This document shows positions 8,637 to 17,438 of a stretch of DNA of 64,000 nucleotides, piece by piece. The DNA is from Hymenobacter algoricola. Lineage in GTDB: Bacteria; Bacteroidota; Bacteroidia; Cytophagales; Hymenobacteraceae. How positions within the stretch are numbered: position 1 is the stretch's first letter; each line of letters starts with the position of its first letter. The position numbers were made by a program, and so were the translations under genes. The stretch lies in NCBI RefSeq assembly GCF_039539525.1, contig NZ_BAABDH010000105.1, forward strand, positions 1 to 64,000, read 5' to 3'. The notes under the pieces are model-generated. The model was not told the DNA's origin and did no database searches. It worked only from the letters and a program-made list of their open reading frames with translations.

Positions 8637-8656
8637 CGGCCTGAATAGTCAGGCCG
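8637..8656. promoter_or_regulatory. 8-base palindrome in the DUF4331 leader
   Basis: CGGCCTGA at 8637-8644 and TCAGGCCG at 8649-8656 form perfect arms around ATAG. It begins 44 bases upstream of the DUF4331 start codon. It could be an operator or an mRNA hairpin; nothing in the sequence decides between them. Confidence 0.4.
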
Positions 8657-8926
8657 CAGAAAAAGACGGGGCAATAGGAAGGGGTGTGCGGTAATCGGAA
8701 TAGCAACACGGCGCCAAGCAGGCAGCACTGGCAATCAAGGGTCGCTGACACAAGAATCAGCGGGTGATGCAGCGGACAGGCATTGAAGTAATTACAAAGC
8801 CACATACGCAGCCTTAGCACCTTCTGGTTTTGCTAAAATGGAACTTTCCGACAATAAAATTAGGGCGTAGCCTTACTGGCTCACGGCCAGCGCGATTACT
8901 GCCGGGCAGGGCCGGCATTTCTTCAC

Positions 8927-8934
8927 TACTTTTG
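8927..8934 (+). promoter_or_regulatory. -7 element of a Bacteroidota-type promoter before the Hsp70 gene
   Basis: TACTTTTG matches TAnnTTTG exactly, 79 bases before the ATG. No TTG element is found at the expected distance upstream, so support is partial. Confidence 0.4.
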
Positions 8935-9013
8935 ACCCCCCAAAGCAGTTCGGCGGTTACACTGGTCGCTCCTGTCTTTTCACCCCGCCCCCCGGCGCTC
9001 CGCTCCCCCCAGC

Positions 9014-10873
9014 ATGGCTAAAGTTGCAATCAACCTCTCCACCGGCACCATTCAGCAGGAAGAAATTATTGTCGGTATCGACCTGGGCACCACCAACAGC
9101 CTGGTAGCCTATATTCACCCCGACGGCCGGCAGCCCGTGGCTATCAACGACCTGGACCGGGGCACCATCGTGCCGAGCGTGGTGCACTTTCCGGCCGGCG
9201 GCGCCGAGCCCCTCGTGGGCACCGACGCCAAGGAATACCTGCTCACCGACCCCCAGAACACGATTTACTCGGTAAAGCGCCTGCTGGGCAAAAGCTACCA
9301 GGACCTGGGCGGCCACGCGGCCGACCTGGGCTACAAAGTCATCGACGACAACTCCGAGGGGATGGTGAAAATCCGGGTAGCCGACCGGTTCTACTCCCCC
9401 ATCGAGCTGTCGGCCGAGATTCTGAAGGAGCTGCGCACCCGCGCCGAGCACGCGCTGAAAACGCCCGTCAACCGCGCCGTGATAACCGTGCCGGCGTATT
9501 TTAACGACTCCCAGCGCCAGGCCACCCGCGACGCCGGCCGCCTGGCCGGACTCGAAGTGCTGCGCATCGTAAACGAGCCCACGGCGGCGGCGCTGGCTTA
9601 CGGCATCGGCCTGAGCCCGGACGAGGAAAAGACCGTTGCCGTGTACGACCTCGGCGGCGGCACCTTCGACGTGAGCATTCTGCGCATCCAGCAGGGCATT
9701 TTCGAGGTGCTGAGCACCAACGGCGACACCTACCTGGGCGGCGATGACCTCGACCGCACCATTATCAACCACTGGACGGCCCAGCACGGGCTGGGCGCCG
9801 CCGTGGCGGGCAGCGGCCCCTTGCAGCAGGAGCTGCGCCTGCTGGCCGAGTCGGCCAAGAAGTACCTCAGCCAGCACGACGACTTCGGCGCCAACTTCAA
9901 CGACCTCGTGCTGCGCCTGACCAAGACGGAATTTAATGCGCTGATCCGGCCGCTGGTGGCGCGTACCATCGACTCGTGCCGGCAGGCGCTGGCCGATGCC
10001 CAGCTCACTCCCCAGGACCTCGACGCGGTGCTGCTGGTCGGGGGCTCCACGCGGGTGCCGCTGGTCTACGATTCGGTGTCGGAGTTCTTTCAACAGCCGG
10101 CCGACAACTCGCTCAACCCCGACGAGGTGGTAGCCCTGGGCGCCGCCATTCAGGCCGATATCCTGGCCGGCAACCGCCGCGACGTGCTCCTGCTCGACGT
10201 GACGCCGCTCACGCTGGGCATCGAAACCCTGGGCGGGCTGATGGACCCGATTATCCCGCGCAACTCCAAGATTCCGACCAAGGCCGGCCGCCAGTACACG
10301 ACCAGCGTGGACGGGCAGGTGAACCTGAAAATCTCGGTGTACCAGGGCGAGCGGGATCTGGTCAAGGAAAACCGCAAGCTGGCCGAATTCGACCTGCGCG
10401 GCATTCCGGCCATGCCCGCCGGCCTGCCCAAAGTCGACGTGAACTTCCTGCTCAATGCCGACGGCATTTTGCAGGTCGAAGCCATTGAGCTGCGCTCCAA
10501 TACCCGGCAGGCCGTCGAAATCAAGCCCCAGTACGGCCTTACCGACGAGCAGGTGGAGCAGATGCTGCTGGACTCGCTGACCCACGCCCGCGCCGACGTG
10601 ACGGCGCGTATGGTCATTGAGGCCCGCACGGTGGCCGAGCAGATGATTTACCAGGTCGAGCGCTTCGTGGATAAGAACTCGCAGTACCTGACCGAAGACG
10701 AAATCACCCAGACCGCCGCTCAGACCCAGAACCTGCGCGAAGCCCTGGAAACCGGCGACAAAGACACTATTCTGGGAGCCGTGGATAAACTGGAGGAGCT
10801 CACCAGCCCCTTTGCCGAGCGGGTGATGAACATTTCCATCAAGCAGGCTATGGCCGGCAAAAAGATTGAGTAG
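9014..10873 (+). CDS. hscA: HscA-like Hsp70 chaperone
   Basis: A 619-residue Hsp70. The ATPase domain (to about residue 390) has the phosphate loops IDLGTTNSLVA (22-32) and YDLGGGTFDVS and the adenosine motif VGGSTRVP. A substrate-binding domain and a short helical lid follow. The length, the N-terminal leader before the first phosphate loop, and VPSVVHF resemble HscA, the chaperone for iron-sulfur cluster transfer, rather than DnaK (about 640 residues with a disordered acidic tail). However, no isc genes (iscU, hscB, fdx) are next to it, so the role in Fe-S assembly is inferred from sequence type only. It has its own terminator downstream. Confidence 0.8.
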   Translation: MAKVAINLSTGTIQQEEIIVGIDLGTTNSLVAYIHPDGRQPVAINDLDRGTIVPSVVHFPAGGAEPLVGTDAKEYLLTDPQNTIYSVKRLLGKSYQDLGGHAADLGYKVIDDNSEGMVKIRVADRFYSPIELSAEILKELRTRAEHALKTPVNRAVITVPAYFNDSQRQATRDAGRLAGLEVLRIVNEPTAAALAYGIGLSPDEEKTVAVYDLGGGTFDVSILRIQQGIFEVLSTNGDTYLGGDDLDRTIINHWTAQHGLGAAVAGSGPLQQELRLLAESAKKYLSQHDDFGANFNDLVLRLTKTEFNALIRPLVARTIDSCRQALADAQLTPQDLDAVLLVGGSTRVPLVYDSVSEFFQQPADNSLNPDEVVALGAAIQADILAGNRRDVLLLDVTPLTLGIETLGGLMDPIIPRNSKIPTKAGRQYTTSVDGQVNLKISVYQGERDLVKENRKLAEFDLRGIPAMPAGLPKVDVNFLLNADGILQVEAIELRSNTRQAVEIKPQYGLTDEQVEQMLLDSLTHARADVTARMVIEARTVAEQMIYQVERFVDKNSQYLTEDEITQTAAQTQNLREALETGDKDTILGAVDKLEELTSPFAERVMNISIKQAMAGKKIE

Positions 10874-10949
10874 GGCCGTTTCCCTGGTCCTTGCGAGGTA
10901 GAGCCGCCGCAACTGCTGCTCTGAAATGCGGTCAGCTCCTTTTTACCAG

Positions 10950-10986
10950 AAAGTCCCGCCGTCAGCACCACGTCGGGACTTTTTGC
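10950..10986 (+). terminator. Intrinsic terminator after the Hsp70 gene
   Basis: Arms AAAGTCCCG (10950-10958) and CGGGACTTT (10974-10982) are perfectly paired and followed by T residues to 10984. It ends the Hsp70 transcript before anmK. Confidence 0.75.
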
Positions 10987-11064
10987 TGTCACAAAGCTTT
11001 CTTTGCGGCCCGGAACAGATTGCCGCCTTCCGCTTGCAACGACACTTTAAATTCTGCTCCCTCC

Positions 11065-12267
11065 ATGAATGCTAACCTCACCCGGCTGATGGCAGCGGCG
11101 CAAAAGCCGGCGCGGCGAATTGTCGGCCTGATGTCGGGTACGTCGCTCGATGGGTTGGACGTGGCGCTTTGCCACTTTGCCGGGCACGGGCCGGCTACCC
11201 GCGTGATAGTGGAGCACTTTGCCACCGTGCCCTACCAGCAGGCTGTCCGCCAAGAAATCCGGCGCGTATTTGCCCGCCCCGAAGTTGAGCTCCAGCACCT
11301 GACCCTGCTCCACGCCTGGCTGGGCCGCCTGCACGCCGATATGGTGCTAAGCTGCCTGCGCAGCTGGCAAGTCGAAACGTGCGAGGTGGATGCCATTGCC
11401 AGTCACGGGCAAACGGTTTTTCATGCTCCCCGGCACCAGCACGGCCGGGCGGGCTGGCCCAATGCCACCCTGCAGCTCGGCGACGGCGACCACCTGGCGG
11501 TGCAAACCGGCATTCTGACCATCAGCGACTTTCGGCAAAAGCACGTAGCCGCCGGCGGACAGGGGGCGCCGTTGGCCGTCTATGGCGACTACCTGGTATT
11601 TTCCCAACCCGGCGAAGACCGGCTGCTGCTCAACCTGGGCGGCATTGCCAACTTCACGTTCCTGCCCGGCACGCTGGCGGCCACCGAGGTTTTCAGCACC
11701 GACGTCGGGCCCGGCAACACCCTGCTCGACGCGTTTGTGCGCGAATTTGACCCCACCAAGAGCTACGACGAGCAGGGCGCCCTGGCCGCGCAGGGCCGGG
11801 CAAACGAGGCCTTGCTGGCCGAGCTGCTCGGCCAGCCGTTCTTCGGCGAAGCCCTGCCCAAAACCACCGGCCCGGAACTGTTCAGCCCGGCTTACGTGCG
11901 CGCCGCCCAGCAGCGCACGGGCACCGGCCACCTCTCCCCTGCCGACCTGCTGGCCACGCTGACCGAATTTTCTGCCGCGGGTATTGCCCTGGCCGTCACC
12001 CAGGCATTTGGCCCGACGCGGCTCCTGCACGTGTACGTCAGCGGCGGGGGCCTGCACAATCCTACCCTGCTGGCTGCCATTGAGCGGCGTCTGCCCCAGG
12101 CCCGGTTTGCAACCACCGACGCGCTGGGCATTGCCCCCGATGCCAAAGAAGCCGTGTTGTTCGCCATTCTGGCCAATGAAACCCTGGCCGGCAATCCGCT
12201 GTCCATTGGCCACGGACCCCAGCAGGTGCCGGCCGTAGCCCTGGGCAAGATTTCCTTTCCCGGGTAG
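11065..12267 (+). CDS. anmK: Anhydro-N-acetylmuramic acid kinase
   Basis: A 400-residue kinase starting at ATG 11065; the frame extends upstream to 10891 but that part covers the Hsp70 terminator. The N-terminal GLMSGTSLDGLDVAL is the family signature and phosphate loop. ASHGQTVFHAP, LNLGGIANFT and the DVGPGN motif complete the ASKHA-fold active site. By family role it opens and phosphorylates 1,6-anhydro-MurNAc from cell-wall turnover to give MurNAc-6-phosphate, in the cytoplasm. No mur recycling partner is adjacent. It converges on the T9SS hydrolase gene across a shared terminator. Confidence 0.93.
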   Translation: MNANLTRLMAAAQKPARRIVGLMSGTSLDGLDVALCHFAGHGPATRVIVEHFATVPYQQAVRQEIRRVFARPEVELQHLTLLHAWLGRLHADMVLSCLRSWQVETCEVDAIASHGQTVFHAPRHQHGRAGWPNATLQLGDGDHLAVQTGILTISDFRQKHVAAGGQGAPLAVYGDYLVFSQPGEDRLLLNLGGIANFTFLPGTLAATEVFSTDVGPGNTLLDAFVREFDPTKSYDEQGALAAQGRANEALLAELLGQPFFGEALPKTTGPELFSPAYVRAAQQRTGTGHLSPADLLATLTEFSAAGIALAVTQAFGPTRLLHVYVSGGGLHNPTLLAAIERRLPQARFATTDALGIAPDAKEAVLFAILANETLAGNPLSIGHGPQQVPAVALGKISFPG

Positions 12268-12302
12268 GCAGCCCATCCGTTGCCCGCGGCTCGTAAACGC
12301 AA

Positions 12303-12335
12303 AAAGCGTCCCCGGCAAGTTGCCGGGGACGCTTT
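12303..12335. terminator. Bidirectional terminator between anmK and the secreted hydrolase gene
   Basis: Arms at 12303-12316 and 12322-12335 (AAAGCGTCCCCGGC and its complement) form a 14-base perfect stem with a 5-base loop. A-rich and T-rich edges on both sides suit termination in both directions for the convergent genes. Confidence 0.85.
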
Positions 12336-12363
12336 GAAGTAGTGGTGGCCCTAGCCGTCAATG

Positions 12364-15300
12364 CTAGTGCTGCACGCTGAGCTGACGCTGGGTGACCGAT
12401 TTGCCCTGGCGTACCTTCACCTGGTACAGCCCCGCGGGCCAGCTGCGGGTATTCAGATGCAGCAGCGGGTCGGTGAGGCCTTCGGCCGTGTAGACGACCT
12501 TGCCCCGCGCATTGTACACAGTCACGTCCATCGGAGCCGGGGTGGCTGCCGAAACCGGAGTGGCACCCGCAACCTTGGCCGCGGCAGCACCGACCTGCTC
12601 GGGAGCAATGTCGACGTATTCATCCGCCGGATTCGGGTACAGGGCCTCCCGGAACTGGGGCGACGCATAATATTCCGCCACCGCCTGCTGGGCGCCGCTG
12701 GTAACTTCCAGCTTCACCAGAATCAGCGAGGAGTAGCTGTTCATGCACACGCCGAACGTAGCTCCCGTGCCCGCCAGCTGGTAGCTGTTGCCGGTGCGGG
12801 TGGCATCGATATACCAGCGGTACGTGTAAGCTCCGGTGCCGCCGGAGGCCGCGCCCACAAACTGAGCGTAGTTGTTGCGGCCGGTATTCGAAGTGCACCA
12901 GGACGTGTAGTTCAGCGAAGAGATGCTGGCCTGCAGCAGGGTAGACGCGGGCGGGCCGCACGCCAGGCCGGTCAGGTTCAGCGCCGGGTTGGCCGAGTAA
13001 GTGGCGGTGGGGCTCACGGTGTAGCTGCCGCCGCTGCTCACGATGATGCTGCCGGAGTTCTCCACGCAGATATAGGCGCCGGCCTCCACGATGAGCTGCC
13101 CTTTTACGTTGAGCGTGGCCCCGTTGCGGACTACCAGCGTAGCCCCGGCCACAATGCGCAGCACCGAGCCGTTCTCCACCGTCACTATACCACCTGAGCG
13201 CAGATCCAGCAGGCTGTTGGCGGACATCTGCAGCGTAGCAGGGTGCGAAGCCGGATTGCCGACCCCTGCCGTAGAGCTGCCCAGAAGAATGGAGCCATGG
13301 TCGTTTACCTGCACCACCGTGGCGCAGCTGGAGGTATACACCTCGAAGTGCCCCGGAGCCGGGCTATAATAGGCCCCACTGCCGCCGCTGGCCCCCATGG
13401 CCCAGTGGTTGATCATCAGGTAGCCATTGGTGTTGATCTGCACCGAGGGCAGCAGGTGCCGGTAGGGGTTGCCAAAGTTGTACATGCTGGACAGGACGGC
13501 GGGCATATTATGGGCCGACTCCCGCAGCTCGTTGCGAATCCAGGTGCTGTTGTCGGTGAAATACGACGTGTTGCCCTGGCTGGAGCCCTGCCCGTTGGTA
13601 ATCTGTACGTGGGGCTCGTTGATGCTGCCGGCCACAAAGTAGGCGTCGAAGGCATACTTGGCGCGGTTTGGCCGGTCACTTACCGGAATCTGCTGCTGCA
13701 CGTTGTAGGCGAAGTACGGATTCACCACCGGGCCGGCATCCTTGACGTCGAGCGCGCTGATGGTGGGCATGAACGTGTTGGTGGGCCAGTCGGCCTTCAT
13801 CTGGTTGCTGACATCACTGGCGTCGCCGGCCACGCGGGCCTGGGAGCCGGGCGAGGTGTCGTAGTTGCCCCAGCTGGCGTCGGCAATCGACTGGTGCCAC
13901 TTACCCGAAATCGAAATGGCTTTCTTGTAGCGAAACACCACGCGGTTCTGGCCGTGGCTGGTAGTACCGGGCAGGGCGTAGGCGTGGTTCGGGCCCGTGA
14001 TGATGCCCGCGCCGGCAGTATGCAGAATCTCCATGCCCGGCCACATGCCGGGCTGACTGACGGCCTGCCCGCTGCCGTTGGCCGTGGCCACCTTGCGCAG
14101 CAGCGTGGGGTAGCTGTTGGCCGAGTTCTGCCAGCCCTGCCACTGGTTGCGGCGCCCGGTAGCTCCACCGTCGAAGTTGAAAACCAGCATCTGCTGGGAA
14201 GCTTCGCGCCGCAGCTTTTTAATGCCGTCCTCGGCACTGCCCGAGCCGATCCAGATGTTCTGGAGCCGGTCAAACATGTGTTGCAGACCGATGGGCACGT
14301 TGGCCCCGCGGTGGGGCGAGTCGACGGAGATGTAGATCTTGCTATTGTGGCACAGGCCCTGCTGCTCCATCCAGGCCAGGCCAAAGCGGGCCACCTGCCC
14401 GCCCATGCTGGCGGCAATAACCACGGTTTCTTCAGCATTGGCCGTGCGGTTGACGGGCTTGTTTATCCATTCCAGCAGCTCGACCAGCACCATGGCGTTG
14501 TGCTGAATCAGCGAAGCGCCGTCGGAAAAGTCCAGGTAGATCAGGTCGTAGTCGCCGTCGGTGGCCGCCGTACCGTTCTGCATGCTCTGCTGGAGCGCGC
14601 CCATTTTCTCCAGCGACTTATAGTCGCTGTTGTAGTCGACCATCTCATTCCAGCCGGCCGCGCCGTTGCGGAAGCCGCCCCTGGCCTGTATGGGGTTGGT
14701 AAAGCTGCTCAGGCCAATGGGGCCGGTGCCGGTGACGCGGTAGTTTTCGAAGAAGACCGAAAAGACTCCACCCTGGTCGTTGCGGTTTTTGGCAAAGTCG
14801 ATTCCCTCCACAAAGACCAGAGGCTTGCGCAGCTTGCCGGTGGTATTGCTCTGGGCGTACTTAATCCAGGCAATTGCCTTGGCCCGCCCCTGCTGGGCGT
14901 GTACGGGTCCGCTGGGCGTAAAACCCGGCCACGACCGGCTGGCCAGCACGCCCAGCGCCACGTCCGGCAACACGCTGGCCTGGGTGCTGCGGTACTGCAG
15001 ACCAGTTTTGGCCAGACTCCAGTCGGTGGGGTCGTAGGCGTAGATGGTTTGGGTGGGGGCCGCCCCGGCGGCCCGGTACTCCACGCCGCCGCCGCCGCCG
15101 GGCTTCACCTGAATATCTACCGTGCTGCCCATCGCAACCAGGCGCCAGCCGGCGCCGTCGCCGAAGTCGAGCCAGATATTGTCCGGGGCCGTCTCATTGC
15201 CGAGCCAGAACTCCTTGCCGACGTAGACCGCCATGGGCCCCTCACCCGTGGGCAGCGCCATGGCGACGGAGAACACATGGCCCTGGGAGTAGGGGCTGCG

Positions 15301-15756
15301 GCTCAGGTTGGGGCCGTCGTACATCACCTCCTTGGTGGAGTCGACGGTAATCAGGCCCTGGGCGGCAGCATCGGGCAGCAGCTCATCGTAGCGGTACTTG
15401 AGCATGAGCAGCGGCACCGCGTTCTGGCTGAACTTTGCATCAATGCGGCTCCAGAGCTCCTGCCGCGTCAGCAACCCCTGCGGCTGCAGCGAGGCGTTAT
15501 AGAATTCCCAGTACTGCTGCTCCCAGCCCTTCCAGTCGGTGAGCGTGTCGCCGCTGCCGCCGAAGCGGTGGGGGTCGGTTATCAGCATGGTGCGGTTGAG
15601 CAGCACGCCGGTGCCGATGCGGTTGGGGTTCAGCCCGGCGGTGGCGTCGCGCATTTCCTGGCCGGGGTCACCCTGCCCCAGTGTTTCCGTCTGGCTCCAG
15701 GCGGGGGTGCTGCACAACCCCAGGGCTACCAGCAAACCGAGTAATCGAGTTTTCAT
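12364..15756 (-). CDS. Large secreted alpha/beta-hydrolase-like protein with type IX sorting domain
   Basis: About 1130 residues from ATG 15756 (MKTRLLGLLVALG), with a signal peptide ending at WSQ. The middle looks like an alpha/beta hydrolase: PLVFVEGIDF near 312 as the first core strand, then VVIAASMGGQVARF with Ser near 450 as the likely nucleophile elbow (A-S-M-G-G rather than the usual G-x-S-x-G), and SVDSPHRGANVP downstream as in PGAP1-like esterases. A beta-rich stretch follows, with repeated SG/NG strands around 850-930. A sorting domain then starts LYPNPADEYVDI near 1030, indicating type IX export to the surface. The substrate is unknown. It lies 42 bases after a lipoprotein gene, probably in one operon. 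Confidence 0.78.
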   Translation of the reverse strand: MKTRLLGLLVALGLCSTPAWSQTETLGQGDPGQEMRDATAGLNPNRIGTGVLLNRTMLITDPHRFGGSGDTLTDWKGWEQQYWEFYNASLQPQGLLTRQELWSRIDAKFSQNAVPLLMLKYRYDELLPDAAAQGLITVDSTKEVMYDGPNLSRSPYSQGHVFSVAMALPTGEGPMAVYVGKEFWLGNETAPDNIWLDFGDGAGWRLVAMGSTVDIQVKPGGGGGVEYRAAGAAPTQTIYAYDPTDWSLAKTGLQYRSTQASVLPDVALGVLASRSWPGFTPSGPVHAQQGRAKAIAWIKYAQSNTTGKLRKPLVFVEGIDFAKNRNDQGGVFSVFFENYRVTGTGPIGLSSFTNPIQARGGFRNGAAGWNEMVDYNSDYKSLEKMGALQQSMQNGTAATDGDYDLIYLDFSDGASLIQHNAMVLVELLEWINKPVNRTANAEETVVIAASMGGQVARFGLAWMEQQGLCHNSKIYISVDSPHRGANVPIGLQHMFDRLQNIWIGSGSAEDGIKKLRREASQQMLVFNFDGGATGRRNQWQGWQNSANSYPTLLRKVATANGSGQAVSQPGMWPGMEILHTAGAGIITGPNHAYALPGTTSHGQNRVVFRYKKAISISGKWHQSIADASWGNYDTSPGSQARVAGDASDVSNQMKADWPTNTFMPTISALDVKDAGPVVNPYFAYNVQQQIPVSDRPNRAKYAFDAYFVAGSINEPHVQITNGQGSSQGNTSYFTDNSTWIRNELRESAHNMPAVLSSMYNFGNPYRHLLPSVQINTNGYLMINHWAMGASGGSGAYYSPAPGHFEVYTSSCATVVQVNDHGSILLGSSTAGVGNPASHPATLQMSANSLLDLRSGGIVTVENGSVLRIVAGATLVVRNGATLNVKGQLIVEAGAYICVENSGSIIVSSGGSYTVSPTATYSANPALNLTGLACGPPASTLLQASISSLNYTSWCTSNTGRNNYAQFVGAASGGTGAYTYRWYIDATRTGNSYQLAGTGATFGVCMNSYSSLILVKLEVTSGAQQAVAEYYASPQFREALYPNPADEYVDIAPEQVGAAAAKVAGATPVSAATPAPMDVTVYNARGKVVYTAEGLTDPLLHLNTRSWPAGLYQVKVRQGKSVTQRQLSVQH

Positions 15757-15798
15757 AAGCATTGAAAAATTAAGTGGAAAATCAGGTATCAAACTGAA

Positions 15799-16425
15799 TC
15801 AGAAAGCAATTCGCACCAGTACCGTATCCAGAGCACCCGGCTGCACCGCCTGCTCACGCTGCCGGTCCACGCCGGCCTCGTCAGTCAGCACCCAGATGAT
15901 CTTGCCGACAAAACCGGCCAGCGACGGCCGGATCAGCACGGTGTCGTGGGGCGCGTAGAGTCGGTCGCCGTTACCCTCATAGCCGGAAATAAAAAGGCTC
16001 ACCCGACTATGGGGCGGCTCGTCGACCAGCTGCAGGCGCACCCAGGCCGGGGCCCGCACGGGTACGACCAGGCCCGTATTCGGACGACCGGCCCGAAGGC
16101 TCGGCGCCAGACCCCACTCGGTGAAATAGCCGGGCGGAGCCGTGGCCCGCAACACGTAGCCCGCCCGCCGGGTAGCAGGGAAGGAAAACGAGAACCGACC
16201 ATTGGGCTCGGCAGCGTAGGTGGGAGCCAAGGGTGCGTAGCCCCCACCCCGGGAGGCCTGGTACACCTGCAGTGTTGCCCCAGTCGCCGGCGGCCCAGAC
16301 GGGCTGGTCTGAATCAGCCCCTGTACTACGGTAGGCCCCCGGACCCAGGGTTGAGCACACCCGGCCAACCCGCCCGCAAGCAGCAGGAGCATCGAAAATG
16401 GGCCGCCGACAAGCTGGGTTGGCAT
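15799..16425 (-). CDS. Hypothetical lipoprotein
   Basis: A 208-residue protein from ATG 16425 (a GTG two codons earlier is possible). A hydrophobic leader ends in the lipobox LAGC. The mature part begins with a Pro/Ser/Gly-rich stretch and reads like one or two beta-sandwich modules (PNGRFSFSFPATRRAGYVL), reminiscent of carboxypeptidase-regulatory-like or prealbumin-like folds. No family was identified with certainty. A full promoter lies at 16570-16599. The secreted hydrolase follows 42 bases downstream, so the two may work together at the cell surface. Confidence 0.65.
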   Translation of the reverse strand: MPTQLVGGPFSMLLLLAGGLAGCAQPWVRGPTVVQGLIQTSPSGPPATGATLQVYQASRGGGYAPLAPTYAAEPNGRFSFSFPATRRAGYVLRATAPPGYFTEWGLAPSLRAGRPNTGLVVPVRAPAWVRLQLVDEPPHSRVSLFISGYEGNGDRLYAPHDTVLIRPSLAGFVGKIIWVLTDEAGVDRQREQAVQPGALDTVLVRIAF

Positions 16426-16569
16426 AAGCACAGAGAAGCGGATATACGTCGGTGAAACGGCGGTGGCCTAAGCCTTCCTGCGCCGGGAAATAAGCCTGGG
16501 TAGTGGATCTGCCGGCACGGCTGCCTGAGCAGTACAGCCGACAATCATCTGATTTACTACTTGATAGTT

Positions 16570-16599
16570 CAAACATAGCCGCTGGCGGGAGGCAGCCAA
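16570..16599 (-). promoter_or_regulatory. Bacteroidota-type promoter of the lipoprotein-hydrolase operon
   Basis: On the minus strand a TTG (16599-16597) is followed after exactly 19 bases by TATGTTTG (16577-16570), matching TTG-N19-TAnnTTTG. It faces the lipoprotein gene. Confidence 0.65.
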
Positions 16600-16740
16600 C
16601 TTCCTTACACCAACGCGGTATTTGGCAGGACTAAGCCCGGCTAGCCTCCGGCTGTGCGGTGCTCAACCCCCGTGGACCACTGGGCTTGGAGCAGTGGACA
16701 AGCCGGCCCCTGCCTTGGCTACTCCGACCGCCATCAACAC

Positions 16741-16768
16741 AAAAAAGCCCGGACCAAGGACCGGGCTT
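16741..16768 (-). terminator. Intrinsic terminator of the 169-codon secreted-protein gene
   Basis: Arms AAGCCCGG (16745-16752) and CCGGGCTT (16761-16768) are perfect, and the minus-strand product ends in six T residues. It begins 41 bases past the stop codon. Confidence 0.8.
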
Positions 16769-16808
16769 CAGAATCAGAGCGGGGGGTGCGGCAGCGCCAA
16801 GGCCTGGT

Positions 16809-17267
16809 TTACCGCGTACTCTGCGGGGCCGGAATCAGACCGAAGCTCAGGATGCGCGTGGCGGTGGAGTCGCGGAAGGTAATGTCGAGCTGCACCTGGG
16901 GCCGGGGCGCCAGCGTGTCGCTTTTAAACATGAAGCTGTAGAAGTTGCGCACGTCGTTGGCTTCCCCGATGCGTACGCCCAGCTTGTATAAGTCGATGGT
17001 GGGCTTAAACTGCTGGCCTTTGGCGTAGAGGGGCGCCGCCGCCGCCCGGAAGCGGGCCGGCGTCACAGCCGCCGTGACCTCGGGAGCCAGCAGCTGGTAG
17101 GCCTGGTCGTAGTCGCCGCGCAGGATGGCCAGCACAAACTGCCGGGCTATCTGCACCTGCGAGGGCCGGGCTACGGCCGGCGGAGCCAGCGCTAGTACTG
17201 CCAGCAGCACCAGCAGGGCGGCGCGGCGCAATGGAAAGACCCTGTTCAACCCAAATCCTGGCTTCAT
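16809..17267 (-). CDS. Small secreted protein, DUF3887-like
   Basis: About 152 residues from ATG 17267; the frame extends to 17318 but the ATG is followed at once by a proper signal peptide (RRAALLVLLAVLALAP). The mature part starts SQVQIARQFVLAILRGDYDQAYQLL and resembles the DUF3887 or NTF2-like pattern of a short helical domain followed by curved beta strands. No catalytic residues are apparent. It stands alone between its own terminator and the terminator of the DivIC/FtsB-like gene. The function is unknown. Confidence 0.65.
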   Translation of the reverse strand: MKPGFGLNRVFPLRRAALLVLLAVLALAPPAVARPSQVQIARQFVLAILRGDYDQAYQLLAPEVTAAVTPARFRAAAAPLYAKGQQFKPTIDLYKLGVRIGEANDVRNFYSFMFKSDTLAPRPQVQLDITFRDSTATRILSFGLIPAPQSTR

Positions 17268-17400
17268 AGGGCGGCCCTGGTCAAATACGGGGCCACGTTG
17301 GCACTCCCCGCTACGCAAACCAACAAGCCAGGGCTGGCAGCAGGACTAACCTGCCCGGGAGCCACTACCCGCAGTCAGTCGGCTGGGAAAGGCGCCAGCA

Positions 17401-17438
17401 GCAAAAATCCGCGCCAGCTGCCTGACGCGGATTTTTGC
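17401..17438 (-). terminator. Intrinsic terminator of the DivIC/FtsB-like gene
   Basis: Perfect 13-base arms at 17401-17413 and 17426-17438 (GCAAAAATCCGCG and its complement) with a 12-base loop. The stem abuts the stop codon at 17439. The T-run needed for release is part of the stem. Confidence 0.8.

Larger units (their letters stand above)
8594..9013. other. 420-base divergent intergenic region
   Basis: This region separates the DUF4331 gene (minus) from the Hsp70 gene (plus). I see no credible gene: the short frames here are low-complexity and overlap both promoters. It holds a palindrome at 8637-8656 in the DUF4331 leader and a -7 element for the Hsp70 gene at 8927-8934. The A+T content rises around 8830-8870. 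Confidence 0.6.
16426..16808. other. 383-base intergenic region with promoter and terminator
   Basis: No credible gene is seen here. It holds the promoter of the lipoprotein gene (16570-16599), leaving an untranslated leader of roughly 140 bases. At its far end it holds the terminator of the next minus-strand gene (16741-16768). The short plus-strand frames around 16620-16990 run through that terminator and into the neighbouring gene, and I reject them. Confidence 0.6.

Noticed and set aside
8957..9013. Upstream extension of the Hsp70 gene or a leader peptide
   Set aside because: The plus-strand frame at 8830-9021 is in another frame and its translation is low complexity; the ATG at 9014 fits the family start.
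16622..16991. Plus-strand frames of 86-110 codons in the gap before 16809
   Set aside because: They cross the terminator at 16741-16768 and the end of the minus-strand gene, with low-complexity Pro/Gly/Arg translations.
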